Source of the DNA: Spirosoma validum | GTDB lineage: Bacteria; Bacteroidota; Bacteroidia; Cytophagales; Spirosomataceae | Length of the DNA stretch: 64,000 nucleotides | Direction of reading: 5' to 3' | Assembly: GCF_014699035.1 (NCBI RefSeq) | Contig: NZ_JACXAA010000005.1 | Location: forward strand, 413,783 to 477,782 | Part shown: positions 8,312 through 18,256 of the stretch, one piece after another | Layout: each line of letters opens with the position of its first letter | Numbering within the stretch: position 1 is the stretch's first letter | The notes under the pieces: generated by a model | What the model saw: only the letters and a program-made list of their open reading frames with translations | What the model was told of the DNA's origin: nothing | Database searches by the model: none | Program-made: the position numbers and the translations under genes

Positions 8312-8695
8312 ATGACAACAGATAAACCCAACACCATTGATGAATACATCGCTGAGTTTCCAGAAGACGTTCAGGAGAGGTTACAACAGATTCGTGCAAC
8401 GATTAAAAGAGCAGCCCCAGACGCTGAAGAAACGATAAAATACGCGATGCCAACGTTCACACTAAAGGGCAACCTGGTTTACTTTGCTGCATTCAAAAAC
8501 CACATCGGCTTTTACGCGACACCGAAAGGCAATGAAGCCTTTCAGAAAGAACTTTCGGCTTACAAACAAGGAAAGGGCTCGATTCAATTTCCGCTCAATA
8601 AGCCCATGCCGTTGGATTTGATTGCCAGAATGGTGAAGTATCGCGTTGAGGAAAACGTAGGGAAAGCGGCAAAAACGAAAACAATGAAGGGATAA
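8312..8695 (+). CDS. DUF1801 family protein (YdhG-like)
   Basis: A 127-residue soluble protein. Residues of about 8-110 match the DUF1801/YdhG fold: IDEYIAEFPEDVQERLQQIR, then AAPDAEETIKYAMPTF, then HIGFYATPKGNEAF and GKGSIQFPLNKPMP. Some members are described as frataxin-like iron chaperones in Bacillus, but the wider family has no established function. The C-terminus is a short Lys-rich tail. It follows a long palindrome and precedes a small secreted protein; nothing in the context suggests a pathway. Confidence 0.85.
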   Translation: MTTDKPNTIDEYIAEFPEDVQERLQQIRATIKRAAPDAEETIKYAMPTFTLKGNLVYFAAFKNHIGFYATPKGNEAFQKELSAYKQGKGSIQFPLNKPMPLDLIARMVKYRVEENVGKAAKTKTMKG

Positions 8696-8749
8696 ACAGT
8701 TTACTACTTGATAAATACATTAGTCAGTTAATCAGCATATCCCCGAAGA

Positions 8750-9190
8750 ATGAACACACTAAACATTGCCATTATTACCGTGTTGCTTACCAGTACGATT
8801 GCCAACGCGCAAATGAACGTTGCGAATTATTCGTACGGTAAACCCGGAACTGATACGTATGAACACCTTAGTTTCTGGGTAAAAGATGCTAAACGACAAG
8901 ACATTACGTATGCCTACGGTAAGGATCGCAAAGAAGTCAAATTACGCTACGCAGGTAAAGCACAGGTCAATAATACGTCTGGATTTAACGCCCAGTTTCC
9001 CAATAATACCATCCTGACGATCATGCCCTCTGGCACTACGTTAAAGGTGAGTAATCCGAAAGATAACTACTCAAAAACATTTACCTGGGAATACGAAGGT
9101 CCGGTAAACGGCATTGGCACGTTCTGTGATGTCTGCACTCAAGATGAAAAAGAGGCATTAAAGCTTGTTCAGAAGTATTATTTAAAATAA
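8750..9190 (+). CDS. Small secreted protein of unknown function
   Basis: A 146-residue protein with a signal peptide (MNTLNIAIITVLLTSTIANAQ, cleavage near Ala-Gln). The mature part is predicted to be mostly beta strand (DKRKEVKLRY-like and TILTIMPSGTTLKVS stretches) and carries a Cys pair near the C-terminus (GTFCDVCTQDEKE), which may form a disulfide. I do not recognise a named family. It probably acts in the periplasm or outer membrane. It converges with the DUF5009 gene; the gap upstream is only 54 nt, so it may share a transcript with the DUF1801 gene. Confidence 0.7.
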   Translation: MNTLNIAIITVLLTSTIANAQMNVANYSYGKPGTDTYEHLSFWVKDAKRQDITYAYGKDRKEVKLRYAGKAQVNNTSGFNAQFPNNTILTIMPSGTTLKVSNPKDNYSKTFTWEYEGPVNGIGTFCDVCTQDEKEALKLVQKYYLK

Positions 9191-9212
9191 TTACTTCCAG
9201 TTTGGCATCTAC

Positions 9213-10427
9213 TCATAACTTCAACTTCACCCCCACTTTATTCAATTGCCCCGTAATCCAGGCGCACAGGATTGCAAAGAGGAAGGATTTCAGTAAGCCA
9301 ACCCCACCGACGAGCACAGCTTCTGGTAAATGAAGGTGCAGAAGCGTCATACCGGCGTAGGCGAAGTACGGAATCAGGTAGCATAGTAACGTATCGGTTC
9401 CGGCGGGTTTGATTAGGGTGAACCAGTTTGCTTTTCCGCCTACGTCCGTGAGCCAATAGATGGCCATGAAGGCCAGAATCGTAAAGGCGCTGCACAAGAA
9501 TAGCCAGGCGGGTGTTTCTCTCAGTTTGCTGATTCCCCAGAACTGACGCGTATACAGTGCTAATCCAATCAGTGCTACGGCGATGACTAGAAAGACCAGT
9601 GTCATTTGTTTGTTATCTCCTCGTTGGCGATACTCCTGAAAAAGCGTTGAAATCACGACGCCCCCCATCGTCAGGCCAACTAACGTACCACCGCTAATCG
9701 CGCCGGGAATAAGATGAACCGCTTCTGGGAACAAATCTGCACTATTCGCTACGCTTAGAAGCGCGAAAGCAACCCAGGCAAGTACCAGAACAGGCATTCG
9801 ATTTCGGGCGACCACCGTAACTAAAGCTGCAGCCAGATACGACCAGCCTATCAAGCCCAGAATCCCCCACCAGTGCGTGGCAAAACGTGGAGCCTCTTCG
9901 CCCCGATAAATGAACGCCAGCGCCAGCAAGATAGCCACGCCCAAGCCTTTACTCGTAGTTACAATCCATTTCGCTACGGTTTTGGGATATGTATTCCAGA
10001 TCAGAATGAACGATAGACATGACAAGGTATTCCAGACACCCCGAGTCAAACCCGTCGCGGATTCGTTAATCGACTCTCCATTGACTAGAAAGACGCCCAT
10101 AACCAGCAAGGCAATCGAGCGCATGATAACATGGCCAACCAACGTAGCATCCGAATCTCCTTTTTTTCGCCGGGCGTCAATGGCATACGGCAATGACATC
10201 CCTACGATAAACAGAAACGCTGGAAAGACCGAATCGGCTAGTCCCATCCCGTCAGCGTCGTGCGATACGTGTTCCAGCCAGGCAGGTATGTCTGTCAATG
10301 ACCATAAGTCATTGACAGAAATCATCAGGACCATCGTTAGGGCCCGCAATATGTCGATAGACGTAACCCGTACAGACGTGACGGATAGCGTATTTGATTG
10401 AGTGAGCAATGTTTCTGGCTGAGGCAT
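9213..10427 (-). CDS. DUF5009 / HGSNAT-like integral membrane acyltransferase
   Basis: A 404-residue polytopic protein with about ten hydrophobic helices. The opening SIDILRALTMVLMISVNDLW and the segment DSVFPAFLFIVGMSLPYAI match the DUF5009/NagX group, related to heparan-alpha-glucosaminide N-acetyltransferase. These proteins are thought to pass acetyl groups from cytoplasmic acetyl-CoA to amino sugars across the membrane, which would suit a genome with GH20 activity, but the substrate here is inferred. A TTG at 10439 overlaps the upstream stop codon; the ATG at 10427 is preferred. It lies 8 nt after the CPBP gene and is probably co-transcribed with it. Confidence 0.8.
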   Translation of the reverse strand: MPQPETLLTQSNTLSVTSVRVTSIDILRALTMVLMISVNDLWSLTDIPAWLEHVSHDADGMGLADSVFPAFLFIVGMSLPYAIDARRKKGDSDATLVGHVIMRSIALLVMGVFLVNGESINESATGLTRGVWNTLSCLSFILIWNTYPKTVAKWIVTTSKGLGVAILLALAFIYRGEEAPRFATHWWGILGLIGWSYLAAALVTVVARNRMPVLVLAWVAFALLSVANSADLFPEAVHLIPGAISGGTLVGLTMGGVVISTLFQEYRQRGDNKQMTLVFLVIAVALIGLALYTRQFWGISKLRETPAWLFLCSAFTILAFMAIYWLTDVGGKANWFTLIKPAGTDTLLCYLIPYFAYAGMTLLHLHLPEAVLVGGVGLLKSFLFAILCAWITGQLNKVGVKLKL

Positions 10428-10435
10428 ACACGGAT

Positions 10436-11170
10436 TCAAACTAACGCATAAAAGATACAGACGTTCATCGTCAAGTTAAACGCAACGTGGGCAGCAATAG
10501 CCGGATAAATCGAATCACTTTTTCGTTTTATCCAGGCAAACAGGCAGGCGGTCAGGAACATAAGTAGTACCCATACACTCCCCGAAACGGGACGAAAAAC
10601 AAATTGATGATTCACCAGACTGAGGCCATGATGACAAAGATGAATAATGCCAAAGAACAACGACTCGCTAACCACACTCGCCCGATAATTGAATCGTGTA
10701 GACAACGCATCCTGCAAGAATTCTCGGAAATAAATTTCTTCCCCAACTGGACTAAAAATAAGAGCAGGTATCGTGATGATCAGAAAGGCCCCCTTGCTAT
10801 CCAGAGGTACAGTATTTGCATACGCATTTTTTATAGTTACGTACCAATTGTCGAGGCTTGTATCAAAGAAGGCTTTACCTAACAGAAAACAGAATAAGGC
10901 AGCAACCATTCCAGTCAGCAAAGCCAACCCATAAAACGATTGGCTCTTACTGCGCGAGAAGCCCATTTTCTGCCGTTGAGACCGGTTGAGAAAGATAAAT
11001 GGCATCAACGCCATGAGTATAAAACCCAACGGAAGAACGAACCGGTAGGTAAGTGGACCCAGGATTCCGACTACCCTGACAACAGCGAAAATGATCCCAA
11101 ACAATAGGGCAATCGGTAGATAATACGTACCGGTAGCCGTTTGATCTCGGGATGTCAATTGCTGTAGCAT
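10436..11170 (-). CDS. CPBP family intramembrane metalloprotease
   Basis: A 244-residue membrane protein with about eight helices. It carries the three Abi/CPBP motifs: EEIYFREF (Glu-Glu and Arg), FFGIIHLCHHG, and AHVAFNLTMN. These supply the Glu and His residues proposed as metal ligands in this Rce1-like protease family. Substrates are generally unknown; bacterial members are linked to bacteriocin immunity and peptide processing. The ATG at 11170 replaces an upstream TTG. It is probably the first gene of a two-gene operon with the DUF5009 protein. Confidence 0.85.
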   Translation of the reverse strand: MLQQLTSRDQTATGTYYLPIALLFGIIFAVVRVVGILGPLTYRFVLPLGFILMALMPFIFLNRSQRQKMGFSRSKSQSFYGLALLTGMVAALFCFLLGKAFFDTSLDNWYVTIKNAYANTVPLDSKGAFLIITIPALIFSPVGEEIYFREFLQDALSTRFNYRASVVSESLFFGIIHLCHHGLSLVNHQFVFRPVSGSVWVLLMFLTACLFAWIKRKSDSIYPAIAAHVAFNLTMNVCIFYALV

Positions 11171-11204
11171 TAAGCACAATTTTACTGATGAAGCGCTTTT
11201 GTAT

Positions 11205-11247
11205 AAAACAAATCAGGCCCGATAATCTACCGAGCCTGATTTGTTTT
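11205..11247 (-). terminator. Terminator of the M61 peptidase gene
   Basis: AAAACAAATCAGGC (11205-11218) and GCCTGATTTGTTTT (11234-11247) form a perfect 14-bp stem with a 15-nt loop. The right arm overlaps the peptidase stop codon on the minus strand, and the transcript would continue into a T-rich stretch. Confidence 0.75.
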
Positions 11248-13102
11248 ACTTAATGTACAACCACTTGTTATAGAGTGCCTTTTGGGCAGCTGTTACGTTC
11301 GGCAAGGGCGTTAGCCGATAACTTGCTAAAGGATTCGGCGTTAACGTAACGGGTATTTTACGTAACAAGCCCGACCGGTTGACTAATACGTTGAGCGTTT
11401 CACCAACCTGCCGATTGCTAATGAGACGTAACAAATCATCACCCACCCGAACGCTGTCTACTGAAAGGATTTCGTCGCCTACGTTTAGGCCGTCGGTGTA
11501 GGCGGCTGATCCGCGCCGAACACTCGTAACGGTCGATTTCCCGCCCGCAGTTGATACACCTACACCCAAAAATCCGTCCTGCGTTTTTGACGCTACGTTG
11601 GTCAGTTGCAGGCCAACCGGTTCAAAATATGTATTGTAACTGATCGGGTCAGCCGAGTTGACGCCAATGTTGAAAAAATCGTCGAGACTACGTCCGGCCG
11701 TTTGCTCAGCCGCTTTCCGGAATTCATCATCTGTAAACCCGCGCTTCTGTTTTTTATAGTACTCGTTATACAGGAATCGCATCAGGTCGTCCATGCTACG
11801 TTCGCCATTATTACCTGCCAGAATTGCCAGATTCAGCAACGTTCCCAATACGCTTCCTTTGCTGTAGTAGGAAATGGTCGTATTGTTTGAGTTTTCGTTG
11901 GGCCGGTACCCTTTAATCCACGCATCCCAGCTCGATTCAGCCGCCGACTGCACGCGCACGCCTGGTTGATTTTCGATACCCGTAATGTCGTTGGCAACAA
12001 TATTGAGGTACGTTTCGGGTGAATGGAAGCCCGCCCGACGTAGAATGTAATCTTCATAAAACGACGTACAACCTTCTGACAACCAGAGCATGTGCGTATA
12101 ATTCTCATTCTCGTAATCGAACGGTCCAAGTGCGACGGGCCGAATACGCTTTACGTTCCAGAGGTGAAAATATTCGTGCGCTACCAGGGTTAGAAAGCCT
12201 TTGTAATTCGCTTCCGTTGAATAGGCATTCCGATACGTTTCGAGCGTCGTCGAATTCAGGTGCTCCAGCCCCCCGCCACCGGTAGGGATATGGTGCACGA
12301 TGAAGGTGTAATGTTTGCAGGGATGTTCACCGATGACCATTGCAGCGGCTTCACAAACGCGCTTATAATCAGCCTGTAAGCGCTTTTCGTCGTATTCCAC
12401 ATCACCAAACATAGCTACGGTATGCGGCACGCCCGACGCTGTGAAACCAAAAGTTCGGTGGTTGCCGATTTCAATGGGTGAATCCACCAGCAAGTCGAAA
12501 TCTGGCGCTTCGTAGGTAAAGTTGGCACCGGCTACGGGTTCTAGCCCGGTTGCTACGTATTTCCAGGATTTGTAGGGTTGCACAACGACACGTAACGGAA
12601 TGGTTTTCAGCGCGTCGTGGTACATGAACGTACTGGCGGGTGTTACGTACCCATGATCGGCATCCACAAAGTTCGTCCGTACAGTAAGTTCGTTGGCATA
12701 AACGCGATAGCGAATTGTTACGTTGTCATCAGCTGTGTACACGCGCCAGGCATTCTTTCGGATTTTCTCGCTTTTAACAGGCTTTCCAGCAGCCGTTGCC
12801 GTAAAGGCCTCGACGTTTTTGGCGTACTCCCGGATCAGATACGAGCCGGGCGTCCAGACCGGCATTTTGATATCCAGATACCCGTTTTTTTTTGCATTCG
12901 TCGCCGTTGCACTATTTTTCAGCTGCATCTCCACGTCAAAATAATGGGTCTGCGGCTCGGGCATCGAAAGCACGTAGGTTATGCCCGGCGATGCTGCTGA
13001 GGGGGTTTCGTCATTAGTAGATAGGGGCTTTGCAGTTGATGAAAGGAAAATAAAAAATGTCCAGACAGTAAGTAAATACAGGAGCCGGGCGTTTTTTTTC
13101 AT
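11246..13102 (-). CDS. M61 family peptidase with PDZ domain
   Basis: A 618-residue exported metallopeptidase of the glycyl-aminopeptidase type. The ATG at 13102 gives a signal peptide (MKKNARLLYLLTVWTFFIFL); the longer frame to 13180 adds 26 residues with no signal character. An N-terminal beta domain is followed by the catalytic domain with zinc motif His309-Glu310-Tyr-Phe-His313 (LVAHEYFHLWNVKRIRP) and the downstream LSEGCTSFYEDY, which supplies the third ligand Glu. Residues of about 515-595 are a PDZ domain (GFLGVGVS, then GLNVGDEILSVDSVRVGDD). The cellular substrate is unknown. It is transcribed alone and ends in a strong hairpin. Confidence 0.9.
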   Translation of the reverse strand: MKKNARLLYLLTVWTFFIFLSSTAKPLSTNDETPSAASPGITYVLSMPEPQTHYFDVEMQLKNSATATNAKKNGYLDIKMPVWTPGSYLIREYAKNVEAFTATAAGKPVKSEKIRKNAWRVYTADDNVTIRYRVYANELTVRTNFVDADHGYVTPASTFMYHDALKTIPLRVVVQPYKSWKYVATGLEPVAGANFTYEAPDFDLLVDSPIEIGNHRTFGFTASGVPHTVAMFGDVEYDEKRLQADYKRVCEAAAMVIGEHPCKHYTFIVHHIPTGGGGLEHLNSTTLETYRNAYSTEANYKGFLTLVAHEYFHLWNVKRIRPVALGPFDYENENYTHMLWLSEGCTSFYEDYILRRAGFHSPETYLNIVANDITGIENQPGVRVQSAAESSWDAWIKGYRPNENSNNTTISYYSKGSVLGTLLNLAILAGNNGERSMDDLMRFLYNEYYKKQKRGFTDDEFRKAAEQTAGRSLDDFFNIGVNSADPISYNTYFEPVGLQLTNVASKTQDGFLGVGVSTAGGKSTVTSVRRGSAAYTDGLNVGDEILSVDSVRVGDDLLRLISNRQVGETLNVLVNRSGLLRKIPVTLTPNPLASYRLTPLPNVTAAQKALYNKWLYIK

Positions 13103-13357
13103 ACGGAAACAGGAATACCTTCGTTTTTTGTCCAGATTAAACGTGAATTTTGCCAATTCATTGGCGAAACTACGACGCAATCCAGAGAATAAGTAGTTTC
13201 ATGTTTAAAGTTTCTGGTTTCAGTTGAACGTATCGATGTGTCAAGTGGAAGGTTTAACGTTCTAATGGGCCTGCCCTCTATCGAACTACGTGACAATCTG
13301 AAACCTGGGATGTTGAACCTTAAACCTCAACCCAACGTAAAATCGTTGTTTTCATCT

Positions 13358-16300
13358 ATGCCCTATTCACTCACCCACACGGGTCAATGCCAGTCAGGCT
13401 ATTTTTCGCTAAGTCGGCTAGTGTTTACCCTGACCCTGGGGTTGCTTTCTTCACTATCCGTTACTGCTCAGCGAACGCAGAGTTACGCTGAACCAGATTA
13501 TCACTACCGCAACGGGATCGAACTGTTCGAGCGAGCGAATTACGCAGCGGCCCGTTACGAATTTCGGCAATATCTCGAACCTCGCCGGGGTGATGGTTCA
13601 CAAACGCTGTTTAACGGCAACGATCAAAATGCCGTCGAAGCCGAGTATTATATCGCCCTGGCCAGTTTGTACATCGATGAGCCCGGTGCAGAGCTGCTCG
13701 TTGACCGGTTTGTCAAGAATCACAGCCAGCACCCCAAAGCGGCACAGCTTTACGGCGATCTGGGAACGTACTACTATACCCGTCAGAACTATGCAAAGGC
13801 CATTGACTTCTTAGAAAAAGCCGTTGCTCAGGGAGGTAGTAGTTCTCAACAGATTACGTACAAATACCAGTTGGGTCTCTCCTATTACAATACGCAGAAT
13901 TTGCAGAAAGCGTTGCCACTGCTAAACGAGGTAAAACTCGATACCAGTTCACCCGACGCTCCGGCAGCTTCGTATTACGCCGGGGTCATCAACTTCCGCA
14001 ATCGTAACTTTAACGAAGCCGTTGCCGATTTCCGACGTATCGAGAAAAACCCAACGTATCAGAATCAGGTGCCAAACTGGATTGCGCAGGCGCTTTATCG
14101 GCAACGCCGGTTCGATGAATTACTGGCCTATACTGAACCGCTCCTTAAACGAAATAGTGGTTCGGCCATGAGCGAGGTGGCTCTTTATACGGCCGAGGTG
14201 TATTATCAGCAAAATCAGTTTGCTAAAGCAATTCCGTATTACAAGCAATACATTACAGCGGCTGGAGCAAAAGCGCCCGGTGCAGTCAAGTTTCGGTATG
14301 GGAAATCGCTGTTCCGTACGGGCGCATATAACGACGCTATTACGCAGTTAAAAACACTGGCAGGGGGTAAGGATACGACGGCTCAGTACGCAGCTTACAC
14401 CCTGGGGGTTAGCTACTTACAGACTCAGAATCCAAGTTATGCTTTAAATGCATTCGATCAGGCTGGCCGGTTAACTTTTAATCAGGAAATTCAGGAGGAA
14501 GCTCGCTTTAACCATGCCAAACTTCAATTAGATCAGAACAATGGAGCTGACGCTGTAAAGGAATTAACGGCCTTTCTGAAGCAGTATCCGAATAGCAAAT
14601 TTGAGAACGAAGCGAATGAACTGGTTGGCGAAGCGTACTTTGCCTCAAACAATTACCCGGCAGCTATTGCCTATATTGAAGGGCTAAAAAAACGGACACC
14701 CAAAATTAACGCTACGTATCAGCGATTGACCTACAACCAGGGTGTCAATGATTTCAACGCTGAACGCTATCCGCAGGCGGTGGCGAATCTGGATAAGTCA
14801 CTGAAATTTCCGGTTGATACTGAATTACAACAAGCTGCACAGTTCTGGAAAGGTGAATCCTACTCAGCCGGTAAACAGTACGATACGGCCATTCCAATTT
14901 ATGCCAGCGTATCTAAGTCGGGTTCGACCTACGCTACGAAAAGCTTATATGGACTCGGCTATGCGTATTATAACAAGAAAGACTACGGCAATGCCGCTAC
15001 GTATTTCCGCGATTTTGTAGGCAAACGAGCCAGCGTTGACGACCAGGCGCAGGTCCAGGATGCTACCATTCGCCTGGCGGACTCGTATCTGGCGACAAAG
15101 CAGTATGAAAATGCGCTACGATCCTACGATCAGGCAATTGCACAGAATGCCGCTGACAAAGATTATGCCTCGTATCAGAAAGCCGTTACGTTAAGTTACC
15201 TTGGTCGTGACACCGAAGCGAAATCTCAGTTTGATCAGGTACAGCGCCAGTATCCGAACTCACGTTTCGTTGACGAATCACTATTTCAACGGGCTAACGT
15301 CGATTTCGAGAAGGGTTCGTATCAGGTGGCCATTCAGGGCTTTACGAAGCTGATTCAGGACAAACCCAATAGTTCACTAATTCCGGCGGCCTTGCTGAAA
15401 CGCGCCATTGCTTACGGAAACATACAGCAGTATGATCCGGCGGTTGCCGATTACAAACGAATTCTGGATAACTACGGTAACTCAGAACAGGCCCAAAGCG
15501 CATTGCTTGGCATTCAGAATGCGCTGAGTGATGCTGGTCGACCAGAAGAGTTTTCGCAGGTGCTCGGCCAGTACAAGAAAAGCAATCCGGGCAGTACCGA
15601 TGTTGAGCGCGTGCAGTTTGACAACGCCAAGGATATTTACGCGAATGGGAAATACGCTCAGGCCATTCAGTCGCTGCAAGCGTTCATGCAGGAATACCCC
15701 AACAGTCCAAGCACGAACGAAGCTCGCTATTACATAGCGGAGTCTTATCGGCAAACCAACGACCCTGCGAATGCCCTTCGGTACTATAATCAAATCATTG
15801 CCGACAACAAATCTGATTATCTAATACGTGCTGCCACGCGGGCTGCGGACCTGGAATCAAAGCAGAAAAATTATCCGCGTGCCATTCAGAATTATCGGGT
15901 TATTCTGAGCAAAGCCAGCGGAAAACCCGATCAGGTTACGGCCCAACTAGGCATGATGGATACGTATTTCGTTTATCCAAAGCTGGATTCCGCGGCCATT
16001 CTTGCCCGCGACATCGTAGCGGCTGGAAGCGTGGTGCCGGGTGCTCAAAATCGGGCTCAACTTATGCTGGGCAAAGTAGCCCTTGCGAAAAGTGATTATA
16101 AAACGGCTCAAACGGAATTCGATAAAACCATCGCGCTAGCCAAAGACGTGAATGGCGCTGAAGCCCTCTATCATCTTGGTGAAATCCAGAACAAACAGAA
16201 AAAGTACAAAGAGTCGACGGCTACGTTGCTGAAGTTTAACGAACAGTTCGCCGACTTTGAGTACTGGAAAGGCAAAGCGTTTATTCTGGTTGCCGATAAC

Positions 16301-16426
16301 AACGTAGCGCTAGACGAAACGACGCAGGCTAAGGCCGTTCTGAATTCAATCATCGAAAACTCATCCGACGAAACCATTATCGCCGAAGCCAAACAAAAAT
16401 TGGCCACGCTTGAAAGCAAAAATTAA
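13358..16426 (+). CDS. Large periplasmic tetratricopeptide repeat protein
   Basis: A 1022-residue protein. The ATG at 13358 is followed by a signal-like hydrophobic stretch (SRLVFTLTLGLLSSLSVTAQ). Nearly all of the mature protein consists of TPR units of about 34-37 residues, such as YAKAIDFLEKAVAQG, FAKAIPYYKQYITAAG and YAQAIQSLQAFMQEYPNS. Several resemble the YbgF/BamD type that scaffolds envelope complexes. The next gene encodes an outer-membrane barrel and the one after that an HU/SPOR protein, so a role in envelope assembly or cell-wall biology is the best inference. The gap to the barrel gene carries repeated GTGAAGA-type units. Confidence 0.85.
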   Translation: MPYSLTHTGQCQSGYFSLSRLVFTLTLGLLSSLSVTAQRTQSYAEPDYHYRNGIELFERANYAAARYEFRQYLEPRRGDGSQTLFNGNDQNAVEAEYYIALASLYIDEPGAELLVDRFVKNHSQHPKAAQLYGDLGTYYYTRQNYAKAIDFLEKAVAQGGSSSQQITYKYQLGLSYYNTQNLQKALPLLNEVKLDTSSPDAPAASYYAGVINFRNRNFNEAVADFRRIEKNPTYQNQVPNWIAQALYRQRRFDELLAYTEPLLKRNSGSAMSEVALYTAEVYYQQNQFAKAIPYYKQYITAAGAKAPGAVKFRYGKSLFRTGAYNDAITQLKTLAGGKDTTAQYAAYTLGVSYLQTQNPSYALNAFDQAGRLTFNQEIQEEARFNHAKLQLDQNNGADAVKELTAFLKQYPNSKFENEANELVGEAYFASNNYPAAIAYIEGLKKRTPKINATYQRLTYNQGVNDFNAERYPQAVANLDKSLKFPVDTELQQAAQFWKGESYSAGKQYDTAIPIYASVSKSGSTYATKSLYGLGYAYYNKKDYGNAATYFRDFVGKRASVDDQAQVQDATIRLADSYLATKQYENALRSYDQAIAQNAADKDYASYQKAVTLSYLGRDTEAKSQFDQVQRQYPNSRFVDESLFQRANVDFEKGSYQVAIQGFTKLIQDKPNSSLIPAALLKRAIAYGNIQQYDPAVADYKRILDNYGNSEQAQSALLGIQNALSDAGRPEEFSQVLGQYKKSNPGSTDVERVQFDNAKDIYANGKYAQAIQSLQAFMQEYPNSPSTNEARYYIAESYRQTNDPANALRYYNQIIADNKSDYLIRAATRAADLESKQKNYPRAIQNYRVILSKASGKPDQVTAQLGMMDTYFVYPKLDSAAILARDIVAAGSVVPGAQNRAQLMLGKVALAKSDYKTAQTEFDKTIALAKDVNGAEALYHLGEIQNKQKKYKESTATLLKFNEQFADFEYWKGKAFILVADNNVALDETTQAKAVLNSIIENSSDETIIAEAKQKLATLESKN

Positions 16427-16428
16427 TG

Positions 16429-16552
16429 AAGAGTGAAGAATGAAGAATGAAAAGTAAGAACAATGGTCTGTCTTCAGAAATAGACTTTATTCTTCACTTT
16501 TCACCGCTCCGGCGGCCCGGTCTTCACTCTTCACTAATTCTCACTCTTCACT
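16429..16552. repeat. Degenerate GAAGAGTGAAGAATG-type repeat tract
   Basis: The 126-nt gap between the TPR and barrel genes is built from short units of the form GAAGAGTGAAG/GAATGAAG on the left and the complementary CTTCACTCTTCAC on the right. A GC-rich insert (CCGCTCCGGCGGCCCGG) lies on the right side. Overall it is an imperfect inverted repeat, a diverged version of the perfect palindromes elsewhere in the window. Confidence 0.6.
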
Positions 16553-18238
16553 ATGATCGTACGTCCCCTTCTCACCCTTACTTTCCTTTCTTTATCAGCA
16601 ACGCTTTGGGCTCAGGAGCAACCCAAGCCAACGCGTCCCGTTAAAGAAGGTGAAATCGATACGCAGGAAATTACGGTTGAAAAGAGCCGGAAAATTAATC
16701 TCCCACCGGCCAATCGACTATTCAACAAAATCCCATCCGTTAAGCCATCGGCTGAACAACGAAAACTAACTTACGAATTTGAAGACCGGAAGTTAACCGT
16801 TGGCGATCCCCGGATTATGCCGGGTGTACTGGCTCCCGCAACGGGTCAGGTTGACGAAACGTCAGGTTATAGTAATTACGTAAAATTAGGCGCCGGGAAT
16901 TACAGCTCGTTTTTAGGCGAAGGTTTCGTCGGACTTAATACCCTTTCGAACCTTGCTCTTGAAGGCTCCATACGGCATTTATCATCAGGTATTGGGCCGG
17001 TCGATGGAAAAAATTCGAGCCAGAGTGATACGCGGGTTCGGGTTACGGGTAAATACTTAACCGATGCGTTTAAGCTGCAAGGTGATTTAGGGTTCGACCG
17101 AAACGCGTATAATTTTTATGGCTACAGCCGTGAATACGCAGCTTCACCAAGCTTCAATCCTGACTTGATCAAGCAAAACTTGAATACAATCAATTTTAAG
17201 ATTGGCATCGAAAACGCCAAAACCGAAAATGCGATTGATTATTCGCTACGTACGGGTATTACGTCTCTTCGTGATCGCTTTAATGCATCCGAAACTGACT
17301 GGGGTACGAACCTAAATGCATCGCTTGGTATCACTGACAATATCGTAGCTCTTGTAGCCGCTGATGCCTACGTAACGCAACGCTCAGACGGCTCTATTGT
17401 TGATAATCGGAATCTGTTTCGGGTAAAGCCTACCTTTAAGTACACTTCCGATTTATTTACAATCACAGCCGGTATCAATGCCGTTAACCAAACCGATAAA
17501 CGCCAGGGCATCAACGATACCAGAGCATTTCCAATTGTTGATGTCGATTTCGTTCCGGCAGGAAATATCCACGTATTCGCGGGTCTTGATGGCGATATTA
17601 ATCGCAATACACTACGTTCGTTACTTGGCGAAAACAAATGGCTTGCTTCTCAGGTCGTTTTAGCGAACACCGTTAAGTCGCTGGATGTTTATGCGGGTAC
17701 GAAAGGGGCTTTGAGCGGAGGGTTCTCGTATGAAGGTAAAGTTTCTTACGCTCGCTACCGGAACTTCTATACGTTCAACAACTCGCAACCCGACACAACC
17801 AAGTTTGGCGTACTATATGACGGTGGTATATCAAACGTGTTGACTGTTTCAGGACAATTAACTTATGCATTGAAAGACAAATTCCGCTCAACACTAAAAG
17901 CCGACTTTTTTGGGTATAATCTCGACCGTCTGGAACAGGCATGGGGTCGCCCACAGACTGCCGCCACCTGGACTAACTCGTACATTCTCGACAAAAAATT
18001 ATTCATCACGGCCGATTTGTATTTTTATCAGGGCATCGTAAATAAAAACTTTACATCTAACGTGCTCTACACCCTAAAACCGATCTATGATCTTAATGTA
18101 AAAATTGACTATTTCCTAGGGAAACAAGTATCTGCATTCGTGTCGTTAAATAATATCTTTAGCCAAAACTACCAGCGGTATTTGTATTATCAGTCGCAAG
18201 GTCTTAACTTTCTCGGCGGAATCAGTTACTCATTCTAA
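16553..18238 (+). CDS. Outer-membrane beta-barrel protein (TonB-receptor-like)
   Basis: A 561-residue protein with a signal peptide (MIVRPLLTLTFLSLSATLWAQ). A charged linker of about 80 residues follows, then many amphipathic beta strands from YVKLGAGNYSSFLGEGFVG onward, ending GGISYSF with a C-terminal Phe typical of Bam-inserted barrels. There is no plug domain or carboxypeptidase-like domain, so it is not a classical TonB-dependent transporter although it resembles the barrel part. It sits between the large TPR protein and the HU/SPOR protein, 18 nt from the latter, suggesting joint expression. The transported or tethered partner is unknown. Confidence 0.75.
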   Translation: MIVRPLLTLTFLSLSATLWAQEQPKPTRPVKEGEIDTQEITVEKSRKINLPPANRLFNKIPSVKPSAEQRKLTYEFEDRKLTVGDPRIMPGVLAPATGQVDETSGYSNYVKLGAGNYSSFLGEGFVGLNTLSNLALEGSIRHLSSGIGPVDGKNSSQSDTRVRVTGKYLTDAFKLQGDLGFDRNAYNFYGYSREYAASPSFNPDLIKQNLNTINFKIGIENAKTENAIDYSLRTGITSLRDRFNASETDWGTNLNASLGITDNIVALVAADAYVTQRSDGSIVDNRNLFRVKPTFKYTSDLFTITAGINAVNQTDKRQGINDTRAFPIVDVDFVPAGNIHVFAGLDGDINRNTLRSLLGENKWLASQVVLANTVKSLDVYAGTKGALSGGFSYEGKVSYARYRNFYTFNNSQPDTTKFGVLYDGGISNVLTVSGQLTYALKDKFRSTLKADFFGYNLDRLEQAWGRPQTAATWTNSYILDKKLFITADLYFYQGIVNKNFTSNVLYTLKPIYDLNVKIDYFLGKQVSAFVSLNNIFSQNYQRYLYYQSQGLNFLGGISYSF

Positions 18239-18256
18239 TCTCCACCGGCGCATCTT

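Noticed and set aside
13196..13357. Another perfect palindrome before the TPR gene
   Set aside because: GGTTTAA/TTAAACC-type blocks occur on both sides but pairing is only partial; too degenerate to call.
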